A stretch of 64,000 nucleotides of DNA from Paraburkholderia solitsugae (GTDB taxonomy: Bacteria > Pseudomonadota > Gammaproteobacteria > Burkholderiales > Burkholderiaceae), in contig NZ_WOEY01000089.1 of NCBI RefSeq assembly GCF_013177695.1, positions 46,349-110,348 on the forward strand, written 5' to 3'. Shown one piece after another: positions 36,672-45,257 of the stretch. The translations under genes were made by a program, and so were the position numbers. Within the stretch, counting starts at the first letter, position 1. Every line of letters starts with the position of its first letter. The notes below the pieces were generated by a model that was not told where the DNA came from, did not search any database, and saw only the letters and a program-made list of their open reading frames with translations.

Positions 36672-39258
36672 TCTGCTCGCCTCCGATCAACGCCAGCTTC
36701 GCCTTCAACAGCCCGGGGTCCAACACCATGCGCAGATCGGTCAGCGAGCGGCGCTGCAACTCCGCTTCGGCCTGGATATCCGCCAGCAGGCGGTCGAAGT
36801 CGGCGGAATGATCCGCCTTCAGTTGCGTATAGATGCGCATGCCTTGCTGCGCGGCAGACTGCGCATCGGAAAGCAGGCGCGCCTCGCTGCGAAAACCGGG
36901 CGAAATCCCCGCTTCCAGCCGTTGCGTACCGCCGATCGGACCACTCGCCCGATACTCTTTCCAGAGACTCTGCGCGCGCAGCATCAGGTCCTGCGCACGC
37001 GCCAGCGCTTTGTCGTGCAAAGCGGCGACGTCTTTCTGGATCGATTGCACGAACCACGCGTCCGCTGCGGGATCGAGACTGGCGTAGAAGGACAGCAAGC
37101 GCTCGTCGTAATCCTTGCCGCCACGCGTCTTCTGCAAATCGGTGAACTGATCGAGCAGCGCCTTCTTGTGCGCCAGTTCCGCTGTGATCACGTCGGACCA
37201 CGGCCCGGCAGGCATGGCCTGCAAGTCGCTCAGCGCCTGCTGGGTATCGCCGCGCAGCCACGCCGCGCTCGCAGCGTCATGACGCTGGATGACGTCCGCC
37301 GACGGCAGGCGGCTCGCGGCCAGTTGCTGGAATTGCGCCTGAAATGGCGGGGTGCTGAAATGCACCGTTTTCAACAAGACGAGCAACGGCGTCAATTGCC
37401 GACTAAGCGCGGCGTTCAGCACGTCGGCGTAGTGGCGCAAATCGTCCCGTACACGATCGAGTCCGGCGAGACGCGGATACCGTTGCGCGTAGTCGTCGAG
37501 CACGGCCGGCAGCGCATCAGGCTTGTCGCGCGCCAGTTCGGTGCGAATGGTGCCGTTCAGGCGGTCGATGGCGGCGAGGTACACCGAGTCGTCGCTTTCC
37601 AGTTTGCGCAGATGGCTCAGCGCCTGCGCGTACGGCTCCGCAAAAACGGGCACATACGAGGCGATGCGATCGAGTGCGCGCTGATGGCTCCTCGCGTCGT
37701 CGTCCCAGCGCTGCAGCAGGCCGTTGATGGTGCCCTCGTCGGCGTACATGCGGATCGGCGCGTCTACTCCCCCGCGCCCCACCACGAAGCGCTCCAGGTC
37801 GCCCACCCATTGCAACTCGCCTATCAGAGAGGCGGCGTCCGCATTACTCGCACTCAACGATCGCATCTCCTTGAGCCGCGCGTCGGCCTGGTCGAACTGC
37901 GCCTTTTGCAGCGTGTTCAGCCAGCCGGGGAGTTTCGCCTTCAGCAGTGCTTCGCTCGCCAATGCACTGATTTTTGTGTCGGCGGGATGGTTCGCCAGAT
38001 AGCCGTTTGCGGCCGTTACCGCGTTGGTGTAATCGCCGCTCGCCAGCATATTTCTCAAGTCGCGCTCCGATGAGCCGCGCATGTAAAGCGTCAGCGCGAT
38101 GACCACCAGAACGGCGAAGGCCGCGCCACTCCACCACACGGCGCGACGCTCCAGCGTGTGATCGCCACCCGCAAAGGCCTTGCTGAGTTCGCTTGCGAGA
38201 AGACGCCAACGCTGCGCCCGGCCCTTCGCTGCGTGCGTGCCTTGCTTGCCGTGTGTGTCGTTTGCGCAATGCGTGCCGCTTGTTCCATTTGTTCTGTTTA
38301 TTCCGTTCTTGCCGTTTGCACCGCCCGCCAGCGCGTCACGCTTCGCGTGCGCAGACGCAGCCTGCGCCGCCTCGTTGACTTCGTCTTCGCGTTGCAGCCC
38401 CGGGTCGACGCAGAAGATATCGAGGAACGAATGCGCGGCACCAACGAACGTGGTCTTGTCGGTATCGGCAGCTTCGTCGGCAGCGGGATTGAGGAATAGC
38501 TGGGTCACGGTCGGCTCGACTTCAGGGGGGTGTTGCAACGTCACCCTGTAGACGAAGTGGTCGCCGCCAAATGCAAGGACATCCCCCTCCACAAGCGGCA
38601 GCGCGGTTTCGTCGAGCCGCTTTCCACCGACGAATGTGCCGTTGGTGCTGCCGAGATCTTCGAGGCAGAGTTCGCCGCCCTTCAGAAAGATGTGCGCGTG
38701 GCGCCGTGAGATGTAGTTGACCTGATGCGGATAGCGGTCCTTATAACGCGAGAAGACTTCGTCCGCCTTGCTAATGAGAAATGGGAACGCCTGCACCTCG
38801 ATCGGTTGAAGTCCGAGGTCGTCGCGCTGTGGCACCAGCAGCAGTCCGGGTACGGGTGCCGCACTCGCGGCGGCGACGATCCGCGCGCGCGGTTCGATGC
38901 TCACGCGATAGCCAAGCTCGCCGCCGAAGCACAATTCGTCGCCGGCACGCACCCGCGCAGGGGCTTGCCGCACCGCGATGCCGTTGAGTGTCGTGCCGTT
39001 CTTGCTGCCGAGGTCCGCGACATAGACGGCGCCGTGCTCCGTGAAAATCCGCGCATGGCGGCGTGACAGGCGGGTAATCCGCTCGGCGGGGTAGTCGGTA
39101 AACGGTACCTCGCTGCGCCCGATCGCGAACAGGCTGTCGACGATCCGGATCGCGTCGAATGCGGGATACGACGCGGACGCAACCGGCGACAGCACCACGT
39201 CAAACGCGGAGTCCAGTGTCGCGTGCATCTCAGCAATCGGAGCTTCGCCGGCTGTCAT
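36649..39258 (-). CDS. Two-FHA-domain membrane protein
   Basis: 869 residues. Two forkhead-associated domains are visible: 'ITRLSRRHARIF...LGSKNGTTLNG' (about 60-110) and 'YISRRHAHIF...LGSTNGTFVGG' (about 180-235); each has the Arg, Ser and Asn that bind phosphothreonine. A single span 'WWSGAAFAVLVVIALTLYM' near 375 separates them from a large, probably periplasmic, helical region. It should recruit a phosphorylated partner at the membrane, probably under control of the Hanks kinase. Two alternative starts are possible. It is the first gene after the outer-membrane channel. Confidence 0.92.
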   Translation of the reverse strand: MTAGEAPIAEMHATLDSAFDVVLSPVASASYPAFDAIRIVDSLFAIGRSEVPFTDYPAERITRLSRRHARIFTEHGAVYVADLGSKNGTTLNGIAVRQAPARVRAGDELCFGGELGYRVSIEPRARIVAAASAAPVPGLLLVPQRDDLGLQPIEVQAFPFLISKADEVFSRYKDRYPHQVNYISRRHAHIFLKGGELCLEDLGSTNGTFVGGKRLDETALPLVEGDVLAFGGDHFVYRVTLQHPPEVEPTVTQLFLNPAADEAADTDKTTFVGAAHSFLDIFCVDPGLQREDEVNEAAQAASAHAKRDALAGGANGKNGINRTNGTSGTHCANDTHGKQGTHAAKGRAQRWRLLASELSKAFAGGDHTLERRAVWWSGAAFAVLVVIALTLYMRGSSERDLRNMLASGDYTNAVTAANGYLANHPADTKISALASEALLKAKLPGWLNTLQKAQFDQADARLKEMRSLSASNADAASLIGELQWVGDLERFVVGRGGVDAPIRMYADEGTINGLLQRWDDDARSHQRALDRIASYVPVFAEPYAQALSHLRKLESDDSVYLAAIDRLNGTIRTELARDKPDALPAVLDDYAQRYPRLAGLDRVRDDLRHYADVLNAALSRQLTPLLVLLKTVHFSTPPFQAQFQQLAASRLPSADVIQRHDAASAAWLRGDTQQALSDLQAMPAGPWSDVITAELAHKKALLDQFTDLQKTRGGKDYDERLLSFYASLDPAADAWFVQSIQKDVAALHDKALARAQDLMLRAQSLWKEYRASGPIGGTQRLEAGISPGFRSEARLLSDAQSAAQQGMRIYTQLKADHSADFDRLLADIQAEAELQRRSLTDLRMVLDPGLLKAKLALIGGEQSETRQSP

Positions 39259-39486
39259 TTTATCTGGATCACTAATCGTTTACCCGCTGCGACGAGAACG
39301 CAGCAGGAACGGAAAGAAGAACTATGGCGAATAGCGGATGTTCCAGTGAGCCGTGCAGAACCTGGCTCCTTACAAATTTTAAGTCACGCATGGCAAGTGT
39401 CAATTTTCAGATCGTCGGTTGTAAGGGCCATTCTTGCGTCATATGCAGCCGAAATACGCCACGCGCGCGCCACGCCTCGGATTAGC

Positions 39487-40992
39487 TCAGTGTTCCTTTA
39501 CTTCCGCCTGCACATTCACACTCGGCCAACCGCCGCCCAGCGCCTTATAAAGCAATACCGTGTCGGACAGAATCAGTTGATGGTTGGCGAGCAGTTCCTG
39601 CTGTGCTTCCAGCAAGGTCCGTTCGGTTTCGAAAACTTCCAGCTGCGAAACCACGCCAAGGCGCAATTGCGACTGAATCTGATCGGCGACGATCTGCAGG
39701 CGCGATACCTCCTGCTGCAATTCCACGCGCTGTGCCTTATGCGAATTCAGATTGACCAGCGCGTTTTCCACTTCCTCGAACGCACCCATGACCGCTACGC
39801 GGTACTGTTGTTCGGCGACCGTCGATTGCGCTTGCGTGACCTTCACATGAGCCCGCACGCCTGGATCGAGAAGCGGAATGTCGATGCTGGGCAGAAATCC
39901 GTAGGTGAACGACTTCAACAAATCGGTCAGCGCGAAACTCGCGGTGCCGCCGTGGCCGGTGAGGTTGATGGTGGGCAGTTGTGCGAGCTTGGCCTCGCCG
40001 ACCAGGTTGTAGGCTTCCAGCACTCTGAACTCGGCGGCCACCACGTCGGGGCGCCGCGCCAGGAGTTGCGCGGGCAAACCGTCGGGCACCACGGGCAGTT
40101 GCACGCGTTGCTGCAAATGCCCCTTCGGCAACTGGAACTCGCCTGCCGGCACGCCCAGCAGCGTGCATAGCGCGTTGTTCGCGAGATCACGCGCACGGCG
40201 CAGTTCGAGCAACTGATTCGTCAGGCGGTTGATCTCGGCCTGCTGGCGCAGCACTTGAGTTTGCGGTATGAGGCCGTTGCGGCGTTGGCCGTCGTAGATG
40301 GTGAGAATCTGCCGGTTCGTCACGAGCGTTTGTTGCTGCTGCTCGATCTGGTCGTCGAATTGCAGGATCTGGAAATAGGTACTGGAGACGTTCGCCACCA
40401 GTTCCAGATAACCGGCGCGCCAATCTGCTTCGCTAGCGTGAAATTCGGCCTTTTGCGCCTGCACGCCCTTTTCCACTTTGCCCCAGATATCGATGTCCCA
40501 ACTCACCTGCGTCGCGACGTTGTACTGCTTTGAAAACGTCTGACCTGTGCTCTTTTCGAAATCGGCGCCGCCGCCAAGATCCATGGTCGGCAACGCGCCT
40601 GCCTTGGCCTCGCCGATCTGCGCGCCGGCCACGTCGATACGCGCGGCCAGCACCTTGATATCGAAGTTGCCTGCGATCGCTTTAGCGATCAGCGTGTCAA
40701 GATACGGATCGTGGAAGCCTTTCCACCAGTCCGGGTCGATGGTCGCGGCCGCCGATACCGGCGAGCCTTTCTGATCCGACCACGACGCCTTGGCGGGCGT
40801 ATCGGGTCGCTTGTAATCGGGCATGCTGACGTCGACACACGCGCACAGCGACAGCGCGCAGGCCGTTGCGGCGCAGAGCCCGCGCAGCGCCGGAGCCGTG
40901 CGTCTCGCACTTGCCGGTCGACGGTCCGCACGGCACCGCGTCCAGGCATTGAAGAAGCGCTGACGGGCCAATGAATCAAGCAACGCTGACAC
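39487..40992 (-). CDS. Outer-membrane efflux lipoprotein (NodT/TolC type)
   Basis: 501 residues. After a long basic leader the lipobox 'ALSLCACVD' is seen (Cys near residue 52), then the OEP domains typical of NodT channels: 'WWKGFHDPYLDTLIAKAIAGNFDIKVLAARI' and 'ARRPDVVAAEFRVLEAYNLVGEAKLAQLP'. It supplies the outer-membrane duct for the ABC-HlyD machine. The upstream neighbour on the same strand is peptide precursor 2, about 230 bases away. The gap from 39259 to 39486 contains only an imperfect sigma-54-like string. Confidence 0.92.
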   Translation of the reverse strand: MSALLDSLARQRFFNAWTRCRADRRPASARRTAPALRGLCAATACALSLCACVDVSMPDYKRPDTPAKASWSDQKGSPVSAAATIDPDWWKGFHDPYLDTLIAKAIAGNFDIKVLAARIDVAGAQIGEAKAGALPTMDLGGGADFEKSTGQTFSKQYNVATQVSWDIDIWGKVEKGVQAQKAEFHASEADWRAGYLELVANVSSTYFQILQFDDQIEQQQQTLVTNRQILTIYDGQRRNGLIPQTQVLRQQAEINRLTNQLLELRRARDLANNALCTLLGVPAGEFQLPKGHLQQRVQLPVVPDGLPAQLLARRPDVVAAEFRVLEAYNLVGEAKLAQLPTINLTGHGGTASFALTDLLKSFTYGFLPSIDIPLLDPGVRAHVKVTQAQSTVAEQQYRVAVMGAFEEVENALVNLNSHKAQRVELQQEVSRLQIVADQIQSQLRLGVVSQLEVFETERTLLEAQQELLANHQLILSDTVLLYKALGGGWPSVNVQAEVKEH

Positions 40993-41179
40993 GATTTTCT
41001 CCGATTACGCCGGCTACGCTGCACGAGGAGAACGCGCCATTCAAGTAAAGCATGTCCTGCCCGGCTTCACCATCGAAGCGGTGCAGGAAGGTCGGCGCGG
41101 GGATCGAGCGGTGACGCTGGGGTCGTGTGGAAAGAACGATTGGATGCGAAATCTTTTTGACGCGCTGAGGTTGCGCGTC

Positions 41180-41205
41180 CCGCGGAGGCCTGAGCGCCTC
41201 CGCGG
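41180..41205 (-). terminator. Hairpin 3' of peptide precursor 2
   Basis: CCGCGGAGGC (41180-41189) and GCCTCCGCGG (41196-41205) form a perfect 10-bp stem with a six-base loop, starting 14 bases past the peptide stop on the minus strand. No U tract follows. It may act as a partial terminator or as a 3' stability stem that raises peptide mRNA over the exporter mRNA. Confidence 0.6.
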
Positions 41206-41218
41206 CGGCCTGAGCCGT

Positions 41219-41503
41219 TCAATACACGTTGATGTTGTTGCTCGAGCTCACATGCGGATCGATCGTAGTGGTCACGCCGGCGACGAAGGCTGCGTTGTTG
41301 CCATTGGCGTTCTGAATGTTCATCGACGTGCTGATCAGTTGCGTGGCGTCGACGTTCTTGCTGTTGTTCGGCGCATACACGGGCGTGAAGTTGAAAAACG
41401 ACGACGACGGATAGCCGTAACCGTAGCCGCCGCGCACGGCGCTCATGGCCTTGCTGTCGAGTTGGGCGGTGACGGACAGGTCTTTGATCATCAGCGTGTT
41501 CAT
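41219..41503 (-). CDS. Double-glycine leader peptide precursor 2
   Basis: 94 residues. The leader (MNTLMIKDLSVTAQLDSKAM, then SAVRGG) ends at Gly25-Gly26. The 68-residue product begins YGYGYPSSS and is rich in Asn, Thr and Ser, with no Cys and few charges. Ribosome site aggagatttacc. A sigma-54 promoter lies at 41579-41594. It is a near copy of the gene at 49683, including about 90 bases upstream. It is the first gene before the outer-membrane channel and exporter operon on the same strand, the natural cargo of that machine. Confidence 0.9.
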   Translation of the reverse strand: MNTLMIKDLSVTAQLDSKAMSAVRGGYGYGYPSSSFFNFTPVYAPNNSKNVDATQLISTSMNIQNANGNNAAFVAGVTTTIDPHVSSSNNINVY

Positions 41504-41578
41504 GGTAAATCTCCTGGAAGGGAAACAGCACAGTCTTGCGGTTGGGTTCGAGCATCTTGTCTGCTCGAGTGTCACTAA

Positions 41579-41594
41579 CGCATGGGCTGTGCCA
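41579..41594 (-). promoter_or_regulatory. Sigma-54 promoter of peptide precursor 2
   Basis: Read on the minus strand: TGGCACAGCCCATGCG, with GG and GC at exact -24/-12 spacing. Downstream, in the leader RNA, a 7-bp inverted repeat TCGAGCA/TGCTCGA (41548-41568) precedes the ribosome site. Confidence 0.85.
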
Positions 41595-41788
41595 GTTTTG
41601 CTTCCCGATCCTAAGAAATGTTCCAGACGGCCGTGGATAAAGGACTTCGGGGATGGTGTGCCAGCGGACGAAACGCGACAGCCACGGTAGGGCCAATTGA
41701 AGCTGGTGGATCCCAGCCAACAACGCGCGCGACGGTGTTGGCTGCGACGTGACACTGCAGCGGAGAGCAGCGTTGCGTCGATACCGCG

Positions 41789-42223
41789 TCAACGCGCAAT
41801 GACGGTGATCTTCTTCGAGTACACCGGTGGGTTGTGCGGAATATGCTTGTCGTCACCCATCAGCAGTTGCAACGTATGCTTGCCGGGAGGCAGTTGAATC
41901 ATTGTTTCCGTTTCGCCCGCGCCAAAATGCAGATGGTTGCGGTCCGACGGAATTTCCTGGTCCATCGGCGGCAGGTCGGTGTCGATCAGCAGATGGTGGT
42001 GCCCCGTGTTGGGATACTTGACGCCTTTCGGCGCCACGCCCATATAGCGCAAGCCGAACCACACCCGAAACGGTTTATTGGCCGGCACCACCTGTCCGTC
42101 GTTCGGATAGCCGATATAGACGTGCGCGCCGGCCGGCGATGGCGTCGTGCCGGCCGTGGCGAGATTCGGCGAGGCCAGCGACGCCAATGTCACTAGCGCC
42201 GCGAGCGCGATGATCCTGACCAT
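41789..42223 (-). CDS. Exported DUF4399 protein A
   Basis: About 144 residues with a signal peptide (MVRIIALAALVTLASLASP). The mature domain shows 'VYIGYPNDGQVV', 'GVKYPNTGHHHLLIDTDLPP' and 'IPSDRNHLHFGAGETE', the His-rich pattern of DUF4399. These His clusters suggest metal binding, but the function of the family is unknown to me. Ribosome site ggagagatcatc. It lies 47 bases downstream of a paralogue (42271-42774) and probably shares its transcript. Confidence 0.88.
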   Translation of the reverse strand: MVRIIALAALVTLASLASPNLATAGTTPSPAGAHVYIGYPNDGQVVPANKPFRVWFGLRYMGVAPKGVKYPNTGHHHLLIDTDLPPMDQEIPSDRNHLHFGAGETETMIQLPPGKHTLQLLMGDDKHIPHNPPVYSKKITVIAR

Positions 42224-42270
42224 GATGATCTCTCCGTCCTGACGGACCCGCTTTGAATGCACGGGACGCC

Positions 42271-42774
42271 CTAGTCTTTTAGTACGGTGATGGTGATCTT
42301 CTTCGAATACACCGGCGGCACGTGCGGTATGTGGTTGTGGTCGCCGAGAATGAGTTGCAAGGTGTGCTTGCCCGGCGGCAACTCGATGCGCGCGTCCGTC
42401 TCACCCGCACCGAAATGCAGATGATTGCGGTCCGACGGAATTTCCTGGTCGAGCGGCGGCAGGTCAGTGTCGATCAGCAGGTGGTGATGACCGGTATTCG
42501 GAACCGCCACACCCTTCGGACACACGCCCATGTTGCGCAGCCCCATCCGCACCCACAGTTTGCCGCCGTGAATCACCGCGCCATCCGACGGCCAGATGAT
42601 GTATTCCTCGGCGCCCGGTGGCGAAGGGGTTTGTTCGGCAAGCGCGGATTCAGACAGTGCCGCGATGCCTAGCAAGAGTGAAAGCGCGGTGCACAAAGTG
42701 GTGCAGAACGCTGCAAGACTCGCCTTCGTTCCATGACGTAGGTCGAGCACGCCGAGTGTATGGGTTCTTCGCAT
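42271..42774 (-). CDS. Exported DUF4399 protein B
   Basis: 167 residues. A long N-terminal region leads to a hydrophobic signal segment 'TALSLLLGIAALSESALAE', followed by the DUF4399 domain ('NTGHHHLLIDTDLPPLDQE', 'DRNHLHFGAGETDA', 'PPVYSKKITITV'). It is closely similar to its neighbour, so the pair arose by tandem duplication. Ribosome site cgggagagtgcaca. Its upstream region carries three TTCACGTGG repeats. Its role next to a peptide exporter is unexplained; periplasmic metal handling or peptide binding are guesses. Confidence 0.88.
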   Translation of the reverse strand: MRRTHTLGVLDLRHGTKASLAAFCTTLCTALSLLLGIAALSESALAEQTPSPPGAEEYIIWPSDGAVIHGGKLWVRMGLRNMGVCPKGVAVPNTGHHHLLIDTDLPPLDQEIPSDRNHLHFGAGETDARIELPPGKHTLQLILGDHNHIPHVPPVYSKKITITVLKD

Positions 42775-42863
42775 TGTGCACTCTCCCGAAGAGGGGTCAT
42801 GGCTGCCTCTGCGCCAGGTGCAGACCGGGCGCTCCCGCTGGATGTCGCGGGCGCTCGCGTGAT

Positions 42864-42895
42864 TTCACGTGGATTCACGTGGCGGGTTCACGTGG
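42864..42895. repeat. Three TTCACGTGG direct repeats
   Basis: TTCACGTGG occurs at 42864-42872, 42874-42882 and 42887-42895, about 90-120 bases upstream of the first DUF4399 gene. Each contains the palindrome CACGTG. The 10- and 13-base periods are close to helical turns, as in operator arrays. The 42775-43173 gap shows no gene. Confidence 0.6.
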
Positions 42896-43021
42896 ATGAG
42901 CGGCCGCATTACTAAAACGGCCGTACTGCGTTACTTTGTGAATTAGCTTAGGTCGTAACTTGCCAAAAAGATACGCCACACTCGTTAACCGAATACCGCG
43001 TTGACGATGCGCGGACAGTTG

Positions 43022-43036
43022 TGGCGCGCAAACCGC
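43022..43036 (+). promoter_or_regulatory. Weak sigma-54-like promoter before the caspase-FGE gene
   Basis: TGGCGCGCAAACCGC keeps GG and GC at the -24/-12 spacing but departs from the consensus in the -12 TT and the -24 A. It lies about 138 bases before the ATG at 43174. Listed because the peptide genes use this promoter class; chance is possible in GC-rich DNA. Confidence 0.25.
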
Positions 43037-43173
43037 GTGCTATCGTTGTTCATAGGGTGTCGATGGAGCGTCGAAAGCGGCATCGATGCTGCGCTCGGTC
43101 CGCTCCAGCGGCTGATGCGGGCGTCGCGGCCGTCGAAACCCTATGTTCTATCCGGAACAAACAGGATACGAAT

Positions 43174-45180
43174 ATGTGGCGAACATTCCTGCTGGTGTGT
43201 ATGGCCGGGGCGATTCAGGCGCATTGGGGCAGTGTTTATGCCGCAGCGCAGCGTGACGGCGCGGAACATGGCGCTGCCGCTACGCGTACGACGGCAACGT
43301 TCATCACGCCGCTCACACTGCAGAAGGACAATACGCAGCCTGCGCGCATCGCGCTGGTAATCGGCAACGGCACGTACGGCGATCCCGCAGCCCCGATTCG
43401 CGGCAATGCACCGCGCGATGCTGAAGCTATGCGCGACACACTGCGTGCGCACGGCTTCGACGTCGTCATGCGCACCGATGCAACGCCGCAGCAAATGTGG
43501 CAAGCCATCAGCGAATTCCGCCAACGTCTGCGAACAGGGGGTATTGGCCTCTTCTATTTCGCGGGACACGGTATGCATATTGGACGGCAGACGCTGCTCG
43601 TACCCGCCGGCCTCGACGCACGCGCACCGGCGCGGCTGGTCAGCGAAGGCGTCGATTTGAATGCCGTATTGCAGGCGATGCGCGCGCCGCGTGCCGACGC
43701 GTTCAATCTCGTGATTCTCGATACGTGTTTGAACAACCCGTTCTCCGGCGACGTCACGCTCGATGCGTCCGCGCTACCCGCCAATACCGTGGTCGCTTAC
43801 GCCACGGTGCCGGGTGGCTTTGCAGCGGATGGCATGCATCACGGCGTTTATACGAATGCATTGCTGCGCTCGCTCAACGACGCTTATTCATCACAGGATC
43901 TTGTGGGATTGTTTCAACGTGTGGCGACGAGGGTTAACGTGGTCACTGCCGGTGAACAAACGCCGTGGATCGCGTCATCGCCTGTTAAGGCCGCGAGTCT
44001 GAGCGAGCCGATATCTCGCGCGGTTAGTGCGCCGCTCGCATCCGCTACCAGCGACGACCCACTTATCGTGCTGCGCAGCAGAGGCATCCTGCCGAAGGAC
44101 AGCAGCGAGCAGTATGAAATTACCTTCTGGAATTCCATCAAGGACAGCAACTACCCGGGCGATTACGAGGCTTATCTGAAGGCCTATCCGAACGGCCGCT
44201 TCGCCACGCTCGCCCACGCACGCATCGACCGGTTGCGCGCTGCGGCATCGGCGAGTGCGCCGTCCGCTTCGGCATCGACCACGTCATCTGCTGCACCGCC
44301 GGTCGCGCCGACACCGCAAACCGCGCGGCCAGCCGCACCGGCCAGCGCCGCGCCGCAGGACCACCCGCGCGCAGCCGCGCCCACGCCGACCGCAACGACC
44401 ACCCCACCCGCGGCCCCTTCCACGCCGGCGGTCGCACAAAAAGCCACGGCGCATCCACCTGGCGCCGGAGAAAACCGCGATTGCGCCACCTGCCCGATCA
44501 TGATCGCCTTGCCTGCCGGCGCGTTCTCGATGGGCAGCAACACCGACGACCCCTCCGAAAAGCCCGTCCATCACGTGACCATCGGCGCGCCCTTCGCGAT
44601 CGGCAAATACGCGGTGACCGTCGAGCAATGGAATGCGTGCGCCGCAGCGAACGCCTGTCAAAAGCTGACGCCCGAAAGCAATACCAACAAAGCCGCGCCG
44701 GCACGCGACCTCAGTTGGGACGACGCGCAACAGTACGTGAAGTGGCTCAGCAAAACGACCGGCAAATCGTACCGCTTGCCCACCGAGGCCGAATGGGAAT
44801 ACGCGGACCGGGGCGGCACCACAACGACATACTGGTGGGGCGATCAGATGCGCAAGGGCAACGCCAATTGCAAGGACTGCGGCGGTCCCTGGCACAAGGA
44901 AGGGCCTGAGACCGCCGGCTCGTTCGCGCCGAATCCGGTCGGCCTGTATGACATGAACGGCAGCGTCTGGGAATGGGTCGCCGATTGCTGGCACAACTCC
45001 TACCAGGGCGCGCCCGTCGACGGCCACGCGTGGGACAGTCCCAGCTGCGACATGCGGGTGATTCGCGGCGGCTCGTGGCGCGAAGGCGGGAACTACATGC
45101 TGAGCGCGACACGCTTCAAGTACAGCGCGAGCGTGCGCCAGTCGCAGGATGGCTTCAGGGTGGTCAAGGATCTTAAGTAA
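43174..45180 (+). CDS. Secreted caspase-like peptidase fused to an FGE/SUMF domain
   Basis: 668 residues with a signal peptide (MWRTFLLVCMAGAIQAHWGS). A metacaspase-type (C14) domain runs from about 57 to 270: 'RIALVIGNGTYGD', His132 in 'FYFAGHGM' and Cys185 in 'ILDTCLNNPF'. A Pro/Ala/Thr-rich linker (about 350-435) leads to a formylglycine-generating-enzyme-like domain: 'MIALPAGAFSMGSNTDD', 'YRLPTEAEWEYADRGG' and 'RGGSWREGGNYMLSATRF'. The ATG at 43174 has acaggatacgaat before it; a longer frame is rejected. Location and fold suggest periplasmic proteolysis, perhaps of the exported peptides. Confidence 0.9.
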   Translation: MWRTFLLVCMAGAIQAHWGSVYAAAQRDGAEHGAAATRTTATFITPLTLQKDNTQPARIALVIGNGTYGDPAAPIRGNAPRDAEAMRDTLRAHGFDVVMRTDATPQQMWQAISEFRQRLRTGGIGLFYFAGHGMHIGRQTLLVPAGLDARAPARLVSEGVDLNAVLQAMRAPRADAFNLVILDTCLNNPFSGDVTLDASALPANTVVAYATVPGGFAADGMHHGVYTNALLRSLNDAYSSQDLVGLFQRVATRVNVVTAGEQTPWIASSPVKAASLSEPISRAVSAPLASATSDDPLIVLRSRGILPKDSSEQYEITFWNSIKDSNYPGDYEAYLKAYPNGRFATLAHARIDRLRAAASASAPSASASTTSSAAPPVAPTPQTARPAAPASAAPQDHPRAAAPTPTATTTPPAAPSTPAVAQKATAHPPGAGENRDCATCPIMIALPAGAFSMGSNTDDPSEKPVHHVTIGAPFAIGKYAVTVEQWNACAAANACQKLTPESNTNKAAPARDLSWDDAQQYVKWLSKTTGKSYRLPTEAEWEYADRGGTTTTYWWGDQMRKGNANCKDCGGPWHKEGPETAGSFAPNPVGLYDMNGSVWEWVADCWHNSYQGAPVDGHAWDSPSCDMRVIRGGSWREGGNYMLSATRFKYSASVRQSQDGFRVVKDLK

Positions 45181-45257
45181 GGCGGGTGCTGCGATGGCAG
45201 CGGGTCATGCGGGGGCTGCGAGTGCTTCCTCGGCTGCGGACAGTCCCGGCGTGTCGC

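Noticed and set aside
35577..37145. 522-codon plus-strand frame across HlyD and FHA genes
   Set aside because: It spans two well-supported minus-strand genes and shows only biased composition.
39388..39402. Sigma-54-like string (TGACACTTGCCATGC on the minus strand) before the FHA gene
   Set aside because: The essential GG of the -24 element is GA; spacing is right but I do not call it a promoter.
42864..42895. Short direct repeats as a CRISPR array
   Set aside because: Units are 9 bases with 1-4 base spacers and no cas genes; an operator array fits better.
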